From Paraburkholderia rhizosphaerae (lineage in GTDB: Bacteria > Pseudomonadota > Gammaproteobacteria > Burkholderiales > Burkholderiaceae), in the NCBI RefSeq assembly GCF_004366595.1, contig NZ_SORE01000003.1, forward strand, positions 248,001 through 312,000: 64,000 bases of DNA. Direction: 5' to 3'. Each line of letters starts with the position of its first letter. The stretch's first letter is position 1. Both the position numbers and the translations under genes were made by a program. Positions 20,500-29,822 of this stretch are shown piece after piece. The notes under the pieces were generated by a model. That model saw only the letters and a list, made by a program, of their open reading frames with translations, did not search any database and was not told the origin of the DNA.

Positions 20500-22692
20500 T
20501 CAGAAGTCGAAGCGCGCGTTCAGCGACAACGTGCGCGGATCGCCTGGTCCCACGTAGTCCGCGTACTGGAACATCCAGTAGCGGCGGTTGAACAGGTTAT
20601 CGACGGATGCACGCAGCGTGACGTCGTGACCGCCAATGCGCGTCAGATAGCTCGCGCCGGCATTCACCAGCAAATACCCGCCCGTTTGCAGACCGCCCGC
20701 CGGACGCACTTCCGTATTGCCCGTGTACTTGGCGTCGACACCCAGCCGCAAACCAGGAACGGCCGGCACCGCATAGCTGACGTAAGCCGCACCGACGAAT
20801 TTCGGCGCACCCGCCACGCGGTTACCGACATTCGCCGCGCCACGTTCATACTTCGTGTCGATCCACATCAGGTCACCACCCACGGTCCAGTCGCGGCCGA
20901 GCCTGACATCCGCGCCCGCTTCAACGCCCTGGAAGATCTGTTCGCCATCCTGCACGTAGACGTTCGCACTGTTCGGATACTCGGCGCCGCGCTCGATGCG
21001 GAACAGCGCCGCCGTCGCGCTCCAGCGCTCATGCTCGCTTTTGACGCCGACTTCGTACTGCTTGCTGCGAATCGGCGACAGCAATGCGCCGCCGTTCGCG
21101 TAAGTTGGCGCGACAATCGAACCGGGTTCGAGCGATTGGACGTAGCTTGCGTATAGCGTCGTCGTGCGCGCGAGCTTGAACATCAACGCGACGGTCGGCG
21201 TCAGCACACCGTTCTTGCTATACGTCGAGGTCGTCGAACCGTCGAGCGCGTAACCGTTCTGTTCGTAGTTCGTGTAGCGCACGCCGCCGAGCACCGACCA
21301 GCGCTCGGTCAGCTGGATCGTGTCGCTTGCGAATAGCGACTTCTGGATGATGTCGGCGCTCGGGAAGCTCGACAGGCCTTCCGGGCTGAAGAACACGTTC
21401 GTGTTCGGCTGATACAGATTGCCGGTGCCGATCTGATCGTAGAAGCTGCTGACCTCGTAATCGTTGATCTGCTTCTGGTACGCCGCGCCGAACACCAGTT
21501 GGTGCGCGAAAGGTCCGGTCTTCACGTTGCCTTCGACCATCGCCTGCCAGAACGTCAGGCGGTTCCCCTCCTTGCCGGCGAAGCGGAAGTCGTTGTAATT
21601 GCCGAGGTAGTTCTGCAGGAAGAAGGTCCCTTCGTTGCGGTCACGAGAGCTGTTGCTGTAGCCATAGGTCAGGCTCGCGGTCCAGTCCGGCGTCAGGTTG
21701 TAGCGCAAGCCCGCGGTGTACCACTGAAGGTTCGTGTTCAGGTGCTGGTCCGGGCCCGACAGATTCGGGCTGCCGCCGCTCACCGGAGGCGGCAGGCTCA
21801 GACCGGGGAATTGCGCGGTATAGATCGCGCTTGTGATGCCGGTCGCGTGCCGTTCCTGCCATAGCAGACCAAACGTCGCGGTCAGGTCGCGCGTAAGCCG
21901 CGCATCGAGTGCGAGCGACACCGCGTTACGTCTGACATGGCCGTCGTTGTACGTCTGCCCTTCTTCGTGCGTTGCGTTCAGCCGGTAGCCGAACATGTCG
22001 TTCGGGCCGACCCGGCCGCCGAGATCGACGTGCTGGCTCCATATGCCGTCGGTCTGGTAGCCGACGTCGACGCTGCCGAAAAACTTCGCTGAGCGCGGCG
22101 GCTTCTTCGTCACGTAATTGACGATGCCGCCAGGCGCGCCGAAGCCGTACATAAAGCCCGACAACCCCTTGAGCAACTGAACGCTCTCCAGCTGCTCGTA
22201 CGGCATCGTGATGCCATACGCGTTGAACGGCAGGCCATCGATCTTGAACGCGTTCTGCCAGTCGAGCTGCATGCCGCGCACCGTCAGGTAGCTCGCCCAT
22301 GCGTTGTACGGATTGCTGTTGTCCGATACCGACGCGTCTCGCATGAACACTTCGCCGAGCTTGGCCGGCTGCATTTCCTGCAGCTGTTCGTCGGTCACGA
22401 TCGTCGTTGAGAACGGCGTGTCGAGCTGCGAACGGGTGCCGAGGGCACCGCTGCTGACATCTTCGTCCAGATGAAGCGGTGCGTCTTGCGATGCGGTGAT
22501 CCGCACGGCCGGCAGTGCTTTTTCCGCGGCATCCGCTGTTGCGTCAACGGAAGGCTGTTGCTGCGCGAATACGGCGGGCGGCGCGGCCGCGATCGCGAAC
22601 AGGACCGCCAGGTGAGTCGGCTTAACCGCGAGCCGAGCGTTGCATGCGTGTATGGATCGGAGTGACCGTGCGTGTCCTTCGGCGTGATGCAT
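20500..22692 (-). CDS. TonB-dependent siderophore receptor
   Basis: A 730-residue outer-membrane gated channel for ferric siderophores. A signal peptide ends near PAVFAQQQ (about residue 45). A TonB-box-like PAVRITASQD lies near 65-75, then the plug domain (TPFSTTIVTDEQLQEMQPAKLGEVF through GGIVNYVTKKPP), then a 22-strand barrel ending LSLNARFDF. It is divergent from a PepSY membrane protein. A Fur-like site upstream (22731-22749) suggests induction under iron limitation. The cognate siderophore is unknown; no biosynthesis genes lie nearby. Confidence 0.93.
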   Translation of the reverse strand: MHHAEGHARSLRSIHACNARLAVKPTHLAVLFAIAAAPPAVFAQQQPSVDATADAAEKALPAVRITASQDAPLHLDEDVSSGALGTRSQLDTPFSTTIVTDEQLQEMQPAKLGEVFMRDASVSDNSNPYNAWASYLTVRGMQLDWQNAFKIDGLPFNAYGITMPYEQLESVQLLKGLSGFMYGFGAPGGIVNYVTKKPPRSAKFFGSVDVGYQTDGIWSQHVDLGGRVGPNDMFGYRLNATHEEGQTYNDGHVRRNAVSLALDARLTRDLTATFGLLWQERHATGITSAIYTAQFPGLSLPPPVSGGSPNLSGPDQHLNTNLQWYTAGLRYNLTPDWTASLTYGYSNSSRDRNEGTFFLQNYLGNYNDFRFAGKEGNRLTFWQAMVEGNVKTGPFAHQLVFGAAYQKQINDYEVSSFYDQIGTGNLYQPNTNVFFSPEGLSSFPSADIIQKSLFASDTIQLTERWSVLGGVRYTNYEQNGYALDGSTTSTYSKNGVLTPTVALMFKLARTTTLYASYVQSLEPGSIVAPTYANGGALLSPIRSKQYEVGVKSEHERWSATAALFRIERGAEYPNSANVYVQDGEQIFQGVEAGADVRLGRDWTVGGDLMWIDTKYERGAANVGNRVAGAPKFVGAAYVSYAVPAVPGLRLGVDAKYTGNTEVRPAGGLQTGGYLLVNAGASYLTRIGGHDVTLRASVDNLFNRRYWMFQYADYVGPGDPRTLSLNARFDF

Positions 22693-22730
22693 TGCTGTGT
22701 GTGCCCTCGTCGCGTGTTCGCGAAAATTGT

Positions 22731-22749
22731 TGCGAACAATTCTTATTTA
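22731..22749 (-). promoter_or_regulatory. Fur-like box, copy 1 (TonB receptor side)
   Basis: TGCGAACAATTCTTATTTA lies 39 bases upstream of the receptor start. It is AT-rich in a GC-rich genome and resembles the Fur consensus. An identical 19-base copy lies at 22937-22955. Confidence 0.55.
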
Positions 22750-22936
22750 CAAGAGACGCGATGATGCCCAATTCCGTCTGAAATTTGAAAGAAAAAGTAC
22801 TGCGGCATTTTGTCGCATCACATTTAGAGATAGATCCGGAGCGGGTTTCGGCTGACCACGCACAGTGGCTTGATTACTGTCCACTTTCGATACCGGACGC
22901 GCGATCCCTTGCGGCGATCAGCCGAAGTCTTTAAGA

Positions 22937-22955
22937 TGCGAACAATTCTTATTTA
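22937..22955 (+). promoter_or_regulatory. Fur-like box, copy 2 (PepSY gene side)
   Basis: An exact 19-base copy of the site at 22731-22749, in the same orientation, 87 bases before the PepSY gene start. Twin sites would let one iron-responsive regulator control both divergent genes. Confidence 0.55.
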
Positions 22956-23041
22956 TGAGGGCCGATGCCGGTTATGGACTTCGCTTCGCGCGCAGTCGCG
23001 GTTTTACTTTTGCCGGACTCACCGGACGCTTTGTTTCGCGC

Positions 23042-24337
23042 ATGAGGCCGCTTCTCGTCCCTCTGCATCGATGGTTCGGCATCGCGACTGCGCTATTCCT
23101 GTTTGTCGCCGGACTCACGGGCGCGGTAATCGCGTGGGACCACGAACTCGATGCAATGCTGAATCCGTCGTTCTTCCACGCCCGTACCGACGGTCCGCCG
23201 CTGCCATCGCTCGAAGTGGCGCGGCGGATCGAAGCCGACGATCCGCGTCTGCAAGTCACGTATTTGCCGCTCGCAGCGGAACCCGGCCACACGCTGCAAG
23301 TGATGGTGTGGCCGCGCGTCGACCCGCATACGCAGCAGCCGTACAAGCTCGACTTCAACCAGCTCGCCGTCGACCCGGCGACAGGTGCGATTCAAGGCCG
23401 TCGCGAATGGGGCGCGGTATCGCTCGCGCGGCTCAACCTGATACCGTTTCTGTACAAGTTGCACTACACGTTGCATCTGCCGTTCACGCGCGGCGTCGAC
23501 GTCGGCACGTGGCTGATGGGCATCGTCGGCATCGTATGGATTTTCGACAGCATGATTGCGCTTGCGCTGTCGTTCCCGAACTTCAATGCATGGCGCAAGT
23601 CGTTTGTGTTTCGCGTCAAACGCGGCGGCTACCCGCTCACGTTCGACCTGCACCGCTCGGGCGGCGTATGGATCTGGGGACTGCTGCTGATGATGGCGGT
23701 CACGTCGGTGTCGATGAATCTCGCCAATGAGGTCGTGCGGCCAATCGTGTCACGACTGTCGCCGCTGACGGCGACGCCTTTCTCCGACTCGACGCTCGCC
23801 GGCACGCCACATCCGGGCAAAGCGAATCTGAGCCGTGAGCGGATTCTCGACGACGCCCGCAGGATCGCGGAAGAAAAACACCTCAGCGCGCCGCCGGGTG
23901 CCCTCTTCTACGCGACCACGCTGCATACCTACGGCGTGGGATTCTTCACCGCGGGCAACGATCACGGCGACGGTCCGCTTGGCAACGCGTGGCTGTATCT
24001 GAATGCGCAAACTGGTCGACCGGTGGGCGAGACGATTCCGGGTGAAGGTTCGGCTGGCGACATCTTCATGCAGGCGCAATTTCCGCTGCATTCGGGACGG
24101 ATTGCGGGACTGGGTGGCAGGATCGTGATCAGCGCGCTTGGACTGGCGGTCGCCGTATTGAGCGTCACCGGGCTGATGATCTGGCTGAAAAAGCTCGCAG
24201 CGCGGCGCCGCAAGATTCGCGCTCCGCGCAAAGCACCACGGACGGCGCAGGCAGGCAAGCAGACTGCCGAACGCGCCGAGCCCGCCAATCGCACCCACCA
24301 CGCCGAGCGAGTCGAACCCACCGCTACGCCGCGGTGA
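23042..24337 (+). CDS. PepSY-domain membrane protein (siderophore-uptake associated)
   Basis: A 431-residue inner-membrane protein. It starts MRPLLVPLHRWFGIATALFLF, the usual PepSY_TM family N-terminus; an in-frame ATG at 22955 overlaps the Fur-like box and is rejected. About four membrane helices are visible: residues 13-35, near 155-180, near 195-215, and one before the WLKKL tail. Conserved histidines are HRWFG, HELD, YKLHYTLH and HRSGG. Such proteins commonly sit beside TonB receptors and are proposed to reduce iron in imported siderophores, an activity shown only for a few. The C-terminus is rich in Arg, Lys and Ala. Confidence 0.85.
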   Translation: MRPLLVPLHRWFGIATALFLFVAGLTGAVIAWDHELDAMLNPSFFHARTDGPPLPSLEVARRIEADDPRLQVTYLPLAAEPGHTLQVMVWPRVDPHTQQPYKLDFNQLAVDPATGAIQGRREWGAVSLARLNLIPFLYKLHYTLHLPFTRGVDVGTWLMGIVGIVWIFDSMIALALSFPNFNAWRKSFVFRVKRGGYPLTFDLHRSGGVWIWGLLLMMAVTSVSMNLANEVVRPIVSRLSPLTATPFSDSTLAGTPHPGKANLSRERILDDARRIAEEKHLSAPPGALFYATTLHTYGVGFFTAGNDHGDGPLGNAWLYLNAQTGRPVGETIPGEGSAGDIFMQAQFPLHSGRIAGLGGRIVISALGLAVAVLSVTGLMIWLKKLAARRRKIRAPRKAPRTAQAGKQTAERAEPANRTHHAERVEPTATPR

Positions 24338-24376
24338 TCGCGAGGCAAGCGGCGAACTTGCCTGTTGGCCGCCCGC

Positions 24377-25258
24377 CTAGCGGAACACCACCGTCTTGCT
24401 GCCGTTCAGCACGATCCGATGCTCGACGTGCCACTTCACCGCGCGCGCCAGCGTCACGCATTCGACATCGCGGCCGATCGCCGTCAGCTGCTCCGGCGCC
24501 ATGCTGTGGTCGACGCGCTCGACCTCCTGCTCGATGATCGGGCCTTCGTCGAGATCGGTCGTCACGTAGTGCGCGGTCGCGCCGATCAGCTTCACGCCGC
24601 GATCGAACGCCTGGTAATACGGCTTCGCCCCTTTGAAGCTCGGCAGAAACGAGTGGTGAATATTGATTGCTCGCCCCGCGAGCCGCTCGCAGAGTGTCGG
24701 CGAAAGAATCTGCATATAGCGCGCGAGCACGATCAGATCGGCCTGATGCTCGTCGATTACTTCGAGCACACGCGCCTCTTGCGCGGCTTTCGCATCGGCC
24801 TTTGCATCGCCCTTGGCCGCGGCGAGCGGGAAATGATGGAACGGAATGTCGTAGCTCGCGGCAAGCTGATAGAAATCCTTGTGGTTCGAGATGATCGCCG
24901 GTATCTCGATGTTCAACTGCCCGGTGCGATACCGGAACAGCAGGTCGTTCAGGCAGTGCCCGATCTTTGACACCATGATCACGACACGCGGCTTCACCGT
25001 CGCGTCGTGCAGTTCCCAGCGCATGCCGAACTGTTCGGCGAGCGTCGCGAATGCGACGCGCAGTGCGTCGAGACCCGGATCACCGCCCACCTGCTGGAAG
25101 TGCACGCGCATGAAGAACTCACCGGTACGGCTGTCGCCGAATTGCGCGGAGTCGAGAATATTGCTGCCGCGCTCGAACAGAAAGCCCGAGACCGCGTGCA
25201 CGATGCCGGGCCGATCGGCGCACGACAGTTTGAGGATAAAGCTGTGATCGGTCGACAT
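24377..25258 (-). CDS. purU: Formyltetrahydrofolate deformylase
   Basis: A 293-residue enzyme that hydrolyses 10-formyl-THF to THF and formate, feeding the one-carbon and purine balance. Residues 5-85 form an ACT domain (FILKLSCADRPGIVHAVSGFL) and residues 90-293 the formyltransferase-like domain. The conserved active-site region includes NIHHSFLPSFKGAKPYYQAFDRG and GATAHYVTTDLDEGPII. Start MSTDHSF at 25258. It is downstream of the Nudix gene on the same strand with a 38-base gap. Confidence 0.95.
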   Translation of the reverse strand: MSTDHSFILKLSCADRPGIVHAVSGFLFERGSNILDSAQFGDSRTGEFFMRVHFQQVGGDPGLDALRVAFATLAEQFGMRWELHDATVKPRVVIMVSKIGHCLNDLLFRYRTGQLNIEIPAIISNHKDFYQLAASYDIPFHHFPLAAAKGDAKADAKAAQEARVLEVIDEHQADLIVLARYMQILSPTLCERLAGRAINIHHSFLPSFKGAKPYYQAFDRGVKLIGATAHYVTTDLDEGPIIEQEVERVDHSMAPEQLTAIGRDVECVTLARAVKWHVEHRIVLNGSKTVVFR

Positions 25259-25296
25259 GACCCAGGTGGCTCCCTTCTGCAAAACCTTTGATTCGT

Positions 25297-26169
25297 TCAA
25301 TTCGACGCGAGACCAACCCCGGATTCGGGCGCGGCCGGTTCGAACAATGCGTCGAGGCCCGCGCACGCGTCTTCATCGATCCATTGCCGGCGCAGCATGC
25401 AATCGAGCGTCGCAAGACTCGCATCGACGGTCATCGCGCCTTCTTCGATCCAGCACGCCACTTCATCGATGCGGGCGAGCCGATGTTCGCCGACTTCGCC
25501 ATCCTGATTGCGTGGTGCGAAATCTTCGGGCAGTACGAGGTCGTAGATAAAGATCTGTTCGGCCTGCGTGCCTTCGGGCAGCGACTGCAACACATGCACC
25601 GCGCGCCCCGGTGTAGCGCGCGCGGCGACGTCTTCCGGAATGCCTGCTTCTTCCCAGCACTCCTTGATGATCGTCGTCCCGATACTGAAACCCCAGCCGA
25701 TGCCGCCCGCGACGACGTTATCCAGCATGCCGGGATCGGTGGCCTTGGTGTCGCTGCGGCGGGCAATCCATAGCCGTGGCGCACCTTGCGCGTATTCTAC
25801 GATGCCGTTCAGATGCACCGCGTAGGTCATCGTGCCGAAAAACCGCGACGCAGCGCGTTCGATGCAGGCGAGCGGCGGCGCATCGAATGCGTTGCGGATC
25901 GCGTACGTTTCGTCGCGCCAGCCGGGAATGCGGCCGTCAGCAGCAAGTGCGCCGATGACGGCGCCGAGCGCCGCGCTGCGGCTGTCGACTGTCGAAAAGC
26001 GCGAACTCAATGTCACGCGCTGCGCGTCGATCTCGAACACGTCCGGCCAGTTTGCAAGCAGCGGCACATCGGTCACGCGTATCCAGCCAACCTGCTGCCC
26101 GTCGATCCGGAACGAACGGTGCGCGCGTGCATCGAAGCGGCGCGCGGCGCAAATGCAAGGCAAAGTCAT
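25297..26169 (-). CDS. DUF4743 / Nudix hydrolase (thiamine-diphosphate-hydrolase type)
   Basis: A 290-residue protein with an N-terminal DUF4743 domain (about 1-120) and a C-terminal Nudix domain. The Nudix box reads GGIGWGF...KECWEEAGI (about residues 155-177). The first Glu of the general consensus is replaced by Phe, as I recall for this subfamily, while the metal-binding KEcwEE part is intact. Relatives in plants and yeast (Tnr3-like) hydrolyse damaged thiamine diphosphate. ATG at 26169 follows GGAG; a TTG one codon upstream is less likely. Confidence 0.85.
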   Translation of the reverse strand: MTLPCICAARRFDARAHRSFRIDGQQVGWIRVTDVPLLANWPDVFEIDAQRVTLSSRFSTVDSRSAALGAVIGALAADGRIPGWRDETYAIRNAFDAPPLACIERAASRFFGTMTYAVHLNGIVEYAQGAPRLWIARRSDTKATDPGMLDNVVAGGIGWGFSIGTTIIKECWEEAGIPEDVAARATPGRAVHVLQSLPEGTQAEQIFIYDLVLPEDFAPRNQDGEVGEHRLARIDEVACWIEEGAMTVDASLATLDCMLRRQWIDEDACAGLDALFEPAAPESGVGLASN

Positions 26170-26265
26170 CAAAGCTCCGTCGATCTCGGTCTATTCAGTT
26201 CGTTGCGGGCGAAACCATTCAATCGCGACCCGTCGCAATCAATCGAAACCACCGCAACAAGCACA

Positions 26266-26880
26266 TCAATCGCGCAACGCGACGCGCAAGCCGATCGCGA
26301 TAAACGTCGCGCCGGCAATGCGGTCGAGCCACACGCCCGCACGCGGCCGGCGCTTCAACCAGTTGCCGATCACGCCCGCGCATAAGCCGAACAGCGAAAA
26401 CACCGCGACCGTCTGCAGCATGAACAGCACACCCAGTTCGAGCATCTGCACGGCGACGCTCTGCACGCCATGAGGATCGACGAATTGCGGCAGAAACACG
26501 ACGAAGAACAACGTCACCTTCGGGTTCAGCATATTGCCGATCACGCTTTGCCGGAAGATCGACGACAACGGTTGCGGCGGCCGATCGTGCGCGGTCGCAA
26601 GACCTTTGCTGCGCAGCGCCTTGATACCGATCCAGATCAGATACGCAGCGCCTGCGAGCTTGATCACCTGAAACGCGACCGGTGAGGAGCGCAGCACCGC
26701 GGCAACGCCGAGCGCGGCGAGCGTCGTATGAAACGTGATGCCGGCCGCGAAGCCGAGCGCCGCGACGAAGCCCGCCGCGCGGCCCTGTGAAATGCCACGC
26801 GCGAGCACCTGCAGATTGTCGGGGCCGGGCGCGAACGTGATCGCAACCGACGTGGCAAGGAACAGCATGAAATTGGGCAT
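26266..26880 (-). CDS. LysE/RhtB family amino-acid exporter
   Basis: A 204-residue inner-membrane protein with about six helices. The family signature is at the N-terminus: FAPGPDNLQVLARGISQGRAAGFVAALGFAAGITFH. The membrane part ends with LDRIAGATFIAIGLRVAL. Members export amino acids such as lysine, homoserine or threonine using the proton gradient. Its substrate cannot be inferred. It lies between the Nudix gene and apt on the same strand with gaps of 96 and 50 bases. Confidence 0.9.
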   Translation of the reverse strand: MPNFMLFLATSVAITFAPGPDNLQVLARGISQGRAAGFVAALGFAAGITFHTTLAALGVAAVLRSSPVAFQVIKLAGAAYLIWIGIKALRSKGLATAHDRPPQPLSSIFRQSVIGNMLNPKVTLFFVVFLPQFVDPHGVQSVAVQMLELGVLFMLQTVAVFSLFGLCAGVIGNWLKRRPRAGVWLDRIAGATFIAIGLRVALRD

Positions 26881-26930
26881 CGTGAGGACCTTTTACATGA
26901 TGACGACGTGTTATGGGTAGTACAGCCAGA

Positions 26931-27497
26931 TCAATGACCACCGAAACCGGTCACCGTATAAAGCGGCAATCCCGCCGAACGCAGCAGCGCCGATCCACCG
27001 AGGTCCGGCAGATCGATAATCGCCGCGCCTTCGATCACCTCGGCACCCAGGCGCTCGAGCAGCTTCTTGCCGGCGAGCATCGTGCCGCCGGTCGCAATCA
27101 GGTCGTCGACGATCACCACACGATCGCCGGGCTTGCATGCGTCTTCGTGGATCTCGACGGTGGCCGAGCCGTACTCGAGCTCGTACGATTCCGACACGCG
27201 CTTGTACGGTAGCTTGCCCGCCTTGCGGATTGGAATGAAGCCGATGTTCAGCTCGTACGCGAGAATCGGCCCGATGATAAAACCGCGTGCATCGAGCCCC
27301 GCGACGTAGTCGAGCTGCGCATCGATATAGCGCTGCACGAACAGATCGATCAGCACGCGCAGCGTCTTCGGGTGCTGCAAAAGCGGCGTGATATCGCGAA
27401 ACTGCACACCAGGCTGCGGCCAATCAGAGACCGTGCGGATCTGGCTTTTGACGAACTCCGCTGCATCGAGCGGCGGATTCGCGGGCGCGTAGGACAT
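26931..27497 (-). CDS. apt: Adenine phosphoribosyltransferase
   Basis: A 188-residue purine salvage enzyme that makes AMP from adenine and PRPP. The PRPP-binding loop [16 protein letters not shown] is at about residues 127-142, with [32 protein letters not shown] earlier and an Apt-specific [16 protein letters not shown] near the N-terminus. Start MSYAPANPP at 27497 is preferred over an upstream in-frame codon because it places the conserved N-terminus normally. Confidence 0.95.
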   Translation of the reverse strand: MSYAPANPPLDAAEFVKSQIRTVSDWPQPGVQFRDITPLLQHPKTLRVLIDLFVQRYIDAQLDYVAGLDARGFIIGPILAYELNIGFIPIRKAGKLPYKRVSESYELEYGSATVEIHEDACKPGDRVVIVDDLIATGGTMLAGKKLLERLGAEVIEGAAIIDLPDLGGSALLRSAGLPLYTVTGFGGH

Positions 27498-27683
27498 GCT
27501 GTCTCCAGAGGGATCGGTAAGGATCCGGATCAAACTCGAGAATGTTTCAATTAGGGCGCGGCGCTTTTCTCACAGCGCCGGCGCGCGACGGCGGATTGGC
27601 CTCAGTTAGCCTCACGCGGTTTCGGGGACAACAACCATCCCATTTGGGCCCGCGCGGATAAATTGGCATGCGCTTGCATTCAA

Positions 27684-29687
27684 TCAGACCGTCGCCGCGC
27701 TCGCCCGCCGATGCTTCGACAGCCGCTCTTCCGCTTCCGCCAGCGCTTCAGGCAAGCCGCGCAGCACGACGATGTCGCTTGCACGCAGCTTCGTCGACGG
27801 GTCCGGCTCGACGCCGCGAATCCCGTGCCGGCGAATCGCCGTCACCTCGAGGCCCAGGTCGAACAACCCCAGTTCGGCGAGCGTGCGGCCGACCGCGTCG
27901 GCCTTTTCGTCGACCGGCACCGATTGTAGCCGCACCTGTTCGTGACCGTCGTCATCGTCGATGTCGTCGGCGCCGTGGAAGTAGCCACGCAGCAGGCTAT
28001 AGCGCTCGTCGCGCAGCTCCTCGACCCGCCGCAGCACGCGCCGCATCGGCACGCCCATCACGACAAGCGTGTGCGACGCAAGCATCAGACTGCCTTCGAC
28101 GATCTCCGGAATCACTTCGGTCGCACCAGCCGCAAGCAGCCGGTCGAGATCGCTATCGTCGACGGTACGCACGATGACCGGCAGCGTAGGTTCGAGCTCA
28201 TGCACGTTGTGCAGCACCCGCAGCGCCGACGGCGTATTCGCATAAGTGATCGCGACCGTTCGTGCGCGATGAATGCCCGCCGCGAGCAGCGACTCGCGTC
28301 GCGCGGCATCGCCGAACACCACCTGTTCGCCGGCGGCCGCCGCCGCGGCCACGCGGTCCGGGTCGAGGTCGAGCGCAACATACGACAAACCTTCGTGTTC
28401 GAGCATCCGCGCAAGGTTCTGCCCCGACCGGCCGTAGCCGCAGATGATCACGTGGCCGCTTTGCTTGAGGCTTTGCGTTGCGATGCGCGTCATCTGCAAC
28501 GACTGCTGCATCCATTCCGTCGACGACAGCCGCAGCACGATCCGGTCCGCGTTCTGGATCAGGAAAGGCGCGGCCAGCATCGACAGCAGCATGCCGGCGA
28601 GAATCGCCTGCAACAACGTCGCGTCGACAAGATGTTTGTCGAGAATCAGGTTCAGCAGCACGAAGCCGAATTCACCGGCCTGCGCGAGACCGAGACCGGT
28701 ACGCATCGCGACGCCCGGCGTCGCCCCGAACAGGCGCGCGAGCGCGGTCACCATCACCGCTTTCAGCAGGATCGGCCCGATCAGGAAGCCGAGCACGATA
28801 AACGGGTGATGCCAGATCACGAGCGGGTTCAGCAGCATGCCGGTGGTCACGAAGAAGAGCCCGAGCAGCACGTCGCGAAACGGCTTGATGTCTTCTTCCA
28901 CCTGGTGCCGGTACGGTGTTTCGGCGATCAGCATGCCGGCGATAAACGCGCCGAGCGCGAGCGACAGCCCGAATTTATCGGTGATGAACGCGGCGCCGAG
29001 CGTCACCAGCAGCAGGTTCAGCACGAACAGCTCCTGCGAGCGCCGGCGCGCGACCACGTTGAACCACCGCGTCATAAAGCGCTGCCCGACGATCAGCAGC
29101 AACGCGAGGGCGACGACGATCTTGATGAACGCGAGACCGAGCGCCGCCATCACGTCTTCGGTCTGACCGCCGAGCGCCGCGATCACGATCAGGAGCGGCA
29201 CCACCGCGAGGTCCTGAAACAGCAGCACGCCGAAGATATTGCGGCCGTGCTCGGTCTCGATCTCGAGCCGCTCCGCGAGCATCTTGCTGACAATCGCGGT
29301 CGACGACATCGCCAGCGCGCCGCCTAGCGCGATACAGCCCTGCCACGACAGATGCACCCAATGCTGGAACGCGAAACCCAGCACGAGCGCAACGCCGATC
29401 GTACCGAGCACCTGCAACAGGCCGAGCCCGAACACCAGCGTGCGCATCGCTCTAAGCTTCGCCAGCGAGAACTCGAGCCCGATCGAGAACATCAGGAACA
29501 CGACGCCGAACTCCGCCAGATTCTGCGCGCCCTTCGAGTCCGGCACGATCCCGAATGCATGCGGTCCGACCAGGATGCCGACCGTCAGATAGCCGAGCAT
29601 CGGTGGAAGATTCAGATACCGGAACACGACGACGCCCACCACTGAAGCCAGCAGCAGGAAGAGCGTCATTTCGAGCGGGGAAATCAT
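27684..29687 (-). CDS. Kef-type K+/H+ antiporter with RCK domains
   Basis: A 667-residue cation/proton antiporter of the CPA2 family (KefB/YbaL-like). About 12 N-terminal helices (residues 1-380) include GVVFLMFSIGLEFSLAKLR and GLGLAQAGEFGFVLLNLILD. A cytoplasmic TrkA-N domain follows (GHVIICGYGRSGQNLARML at about 412-430) and then a TrkA-C domain (about 575-655). It probably exports potassium in exchange for protons under nucleotide control; relatives respond to glutathione adducts. Divergent from kdsD. Confidence 0.92.
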   Translation of the reverse strand: MISPLEMTLFLLLASVVGVVVFRYLNLPPMLGYLTVGILVGPHAFGIVPDSKGAQNLAEFGVVFLMFSIGLEFSLAKLRAMRTLVFGLGLLQVLGTIGVALVLGFAFQHWVHLSWQGCIALGGALAMSSTAIVSKMLAERLEIETEHGRNIFGVLLFQDLAVVPLLIVIAALGGQTEDVMAALGLAFIKIVVALALLLIVGQRFMTRWFNVVARRRSQELFVLNLLLVTLGAAFITDKFGLSLALGAFIAGMLIAETPYRHQVEEDIKPFRDVLLGLFFVTTGMLLNPLVIWHHPFIVLGFLIGPILLKAVMVTALARLFGATPGVAMRTGLGLAQAGEFGFVLLNLILDKHLVDATLLQAILAGMLLSMLAAPFLIQNADRIVLRLSSTEWMQQSLQMTRIATQSLKQSGHVIICGYGRSGQNLARMLEHEGLSYVALDLDPDRVAAAAAAGEQVVFGDAARRESLLAAGIHRARTVAITYANTPSALRVLHNVHELEPTLPVIVRTVDDSDLDRLLAAGATEVIPEIVEGSLMLASHTLVVMGVPMRRVLRRVEELRDERYSLLRGYFHGADDIDDDDGHEQVRLQSVPVDEKADAVGRTLAELGLFDLGLEVTAIRRHGIRGVEPDPSTKLRASDIVVLRGLPEALAEAEERLSKHRRASAATV

Positions 29688-29807
29688 CGGCGAAAGCGTC
29701 CTGGTTCGTCAGCGGCCACCGCGCGCAAAGCACCGCGCGGCAAGGTTCAGAGGCCCGTGAAAGCGATGTCCGGACAGGTCTCGTCCGGCGCGGCGAACAT
29801 ACGCCTT

Positions 29808-29816
29808 TGTTATACT
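29808..29816 (+). promoter_or_regulatory. Extended -10 promoter of the kdsD-lpt operon
   Basis: TGTTATACT is an extended -10 element (TGn followed by TATACT). The -10 ends only six bases before the kdsD ATG at 29823, so transcription would begin at or beside the start codon, giving a leaderless message. No good -35 box is seen, as expected for extended -10 promoters. Confidence 0.5.
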
Positions 29817-29822
29817 TCGCGA

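Noticed and set aside
25633-25710. Nudix box lacking its first Glu, suspected inactive enzyme
   Set aside because: As I recall, eukaryotic members of the same DUF4743-Nudix subfamily also lack it; the catalytic REUxEE-type core is kept.
27942-29327. A 461-codon open frame on the plus strand
   Set aside because: Antisense to the Kef antiporter and extremely rich in His, Arg, Gln and Asp; no recognisable fold.
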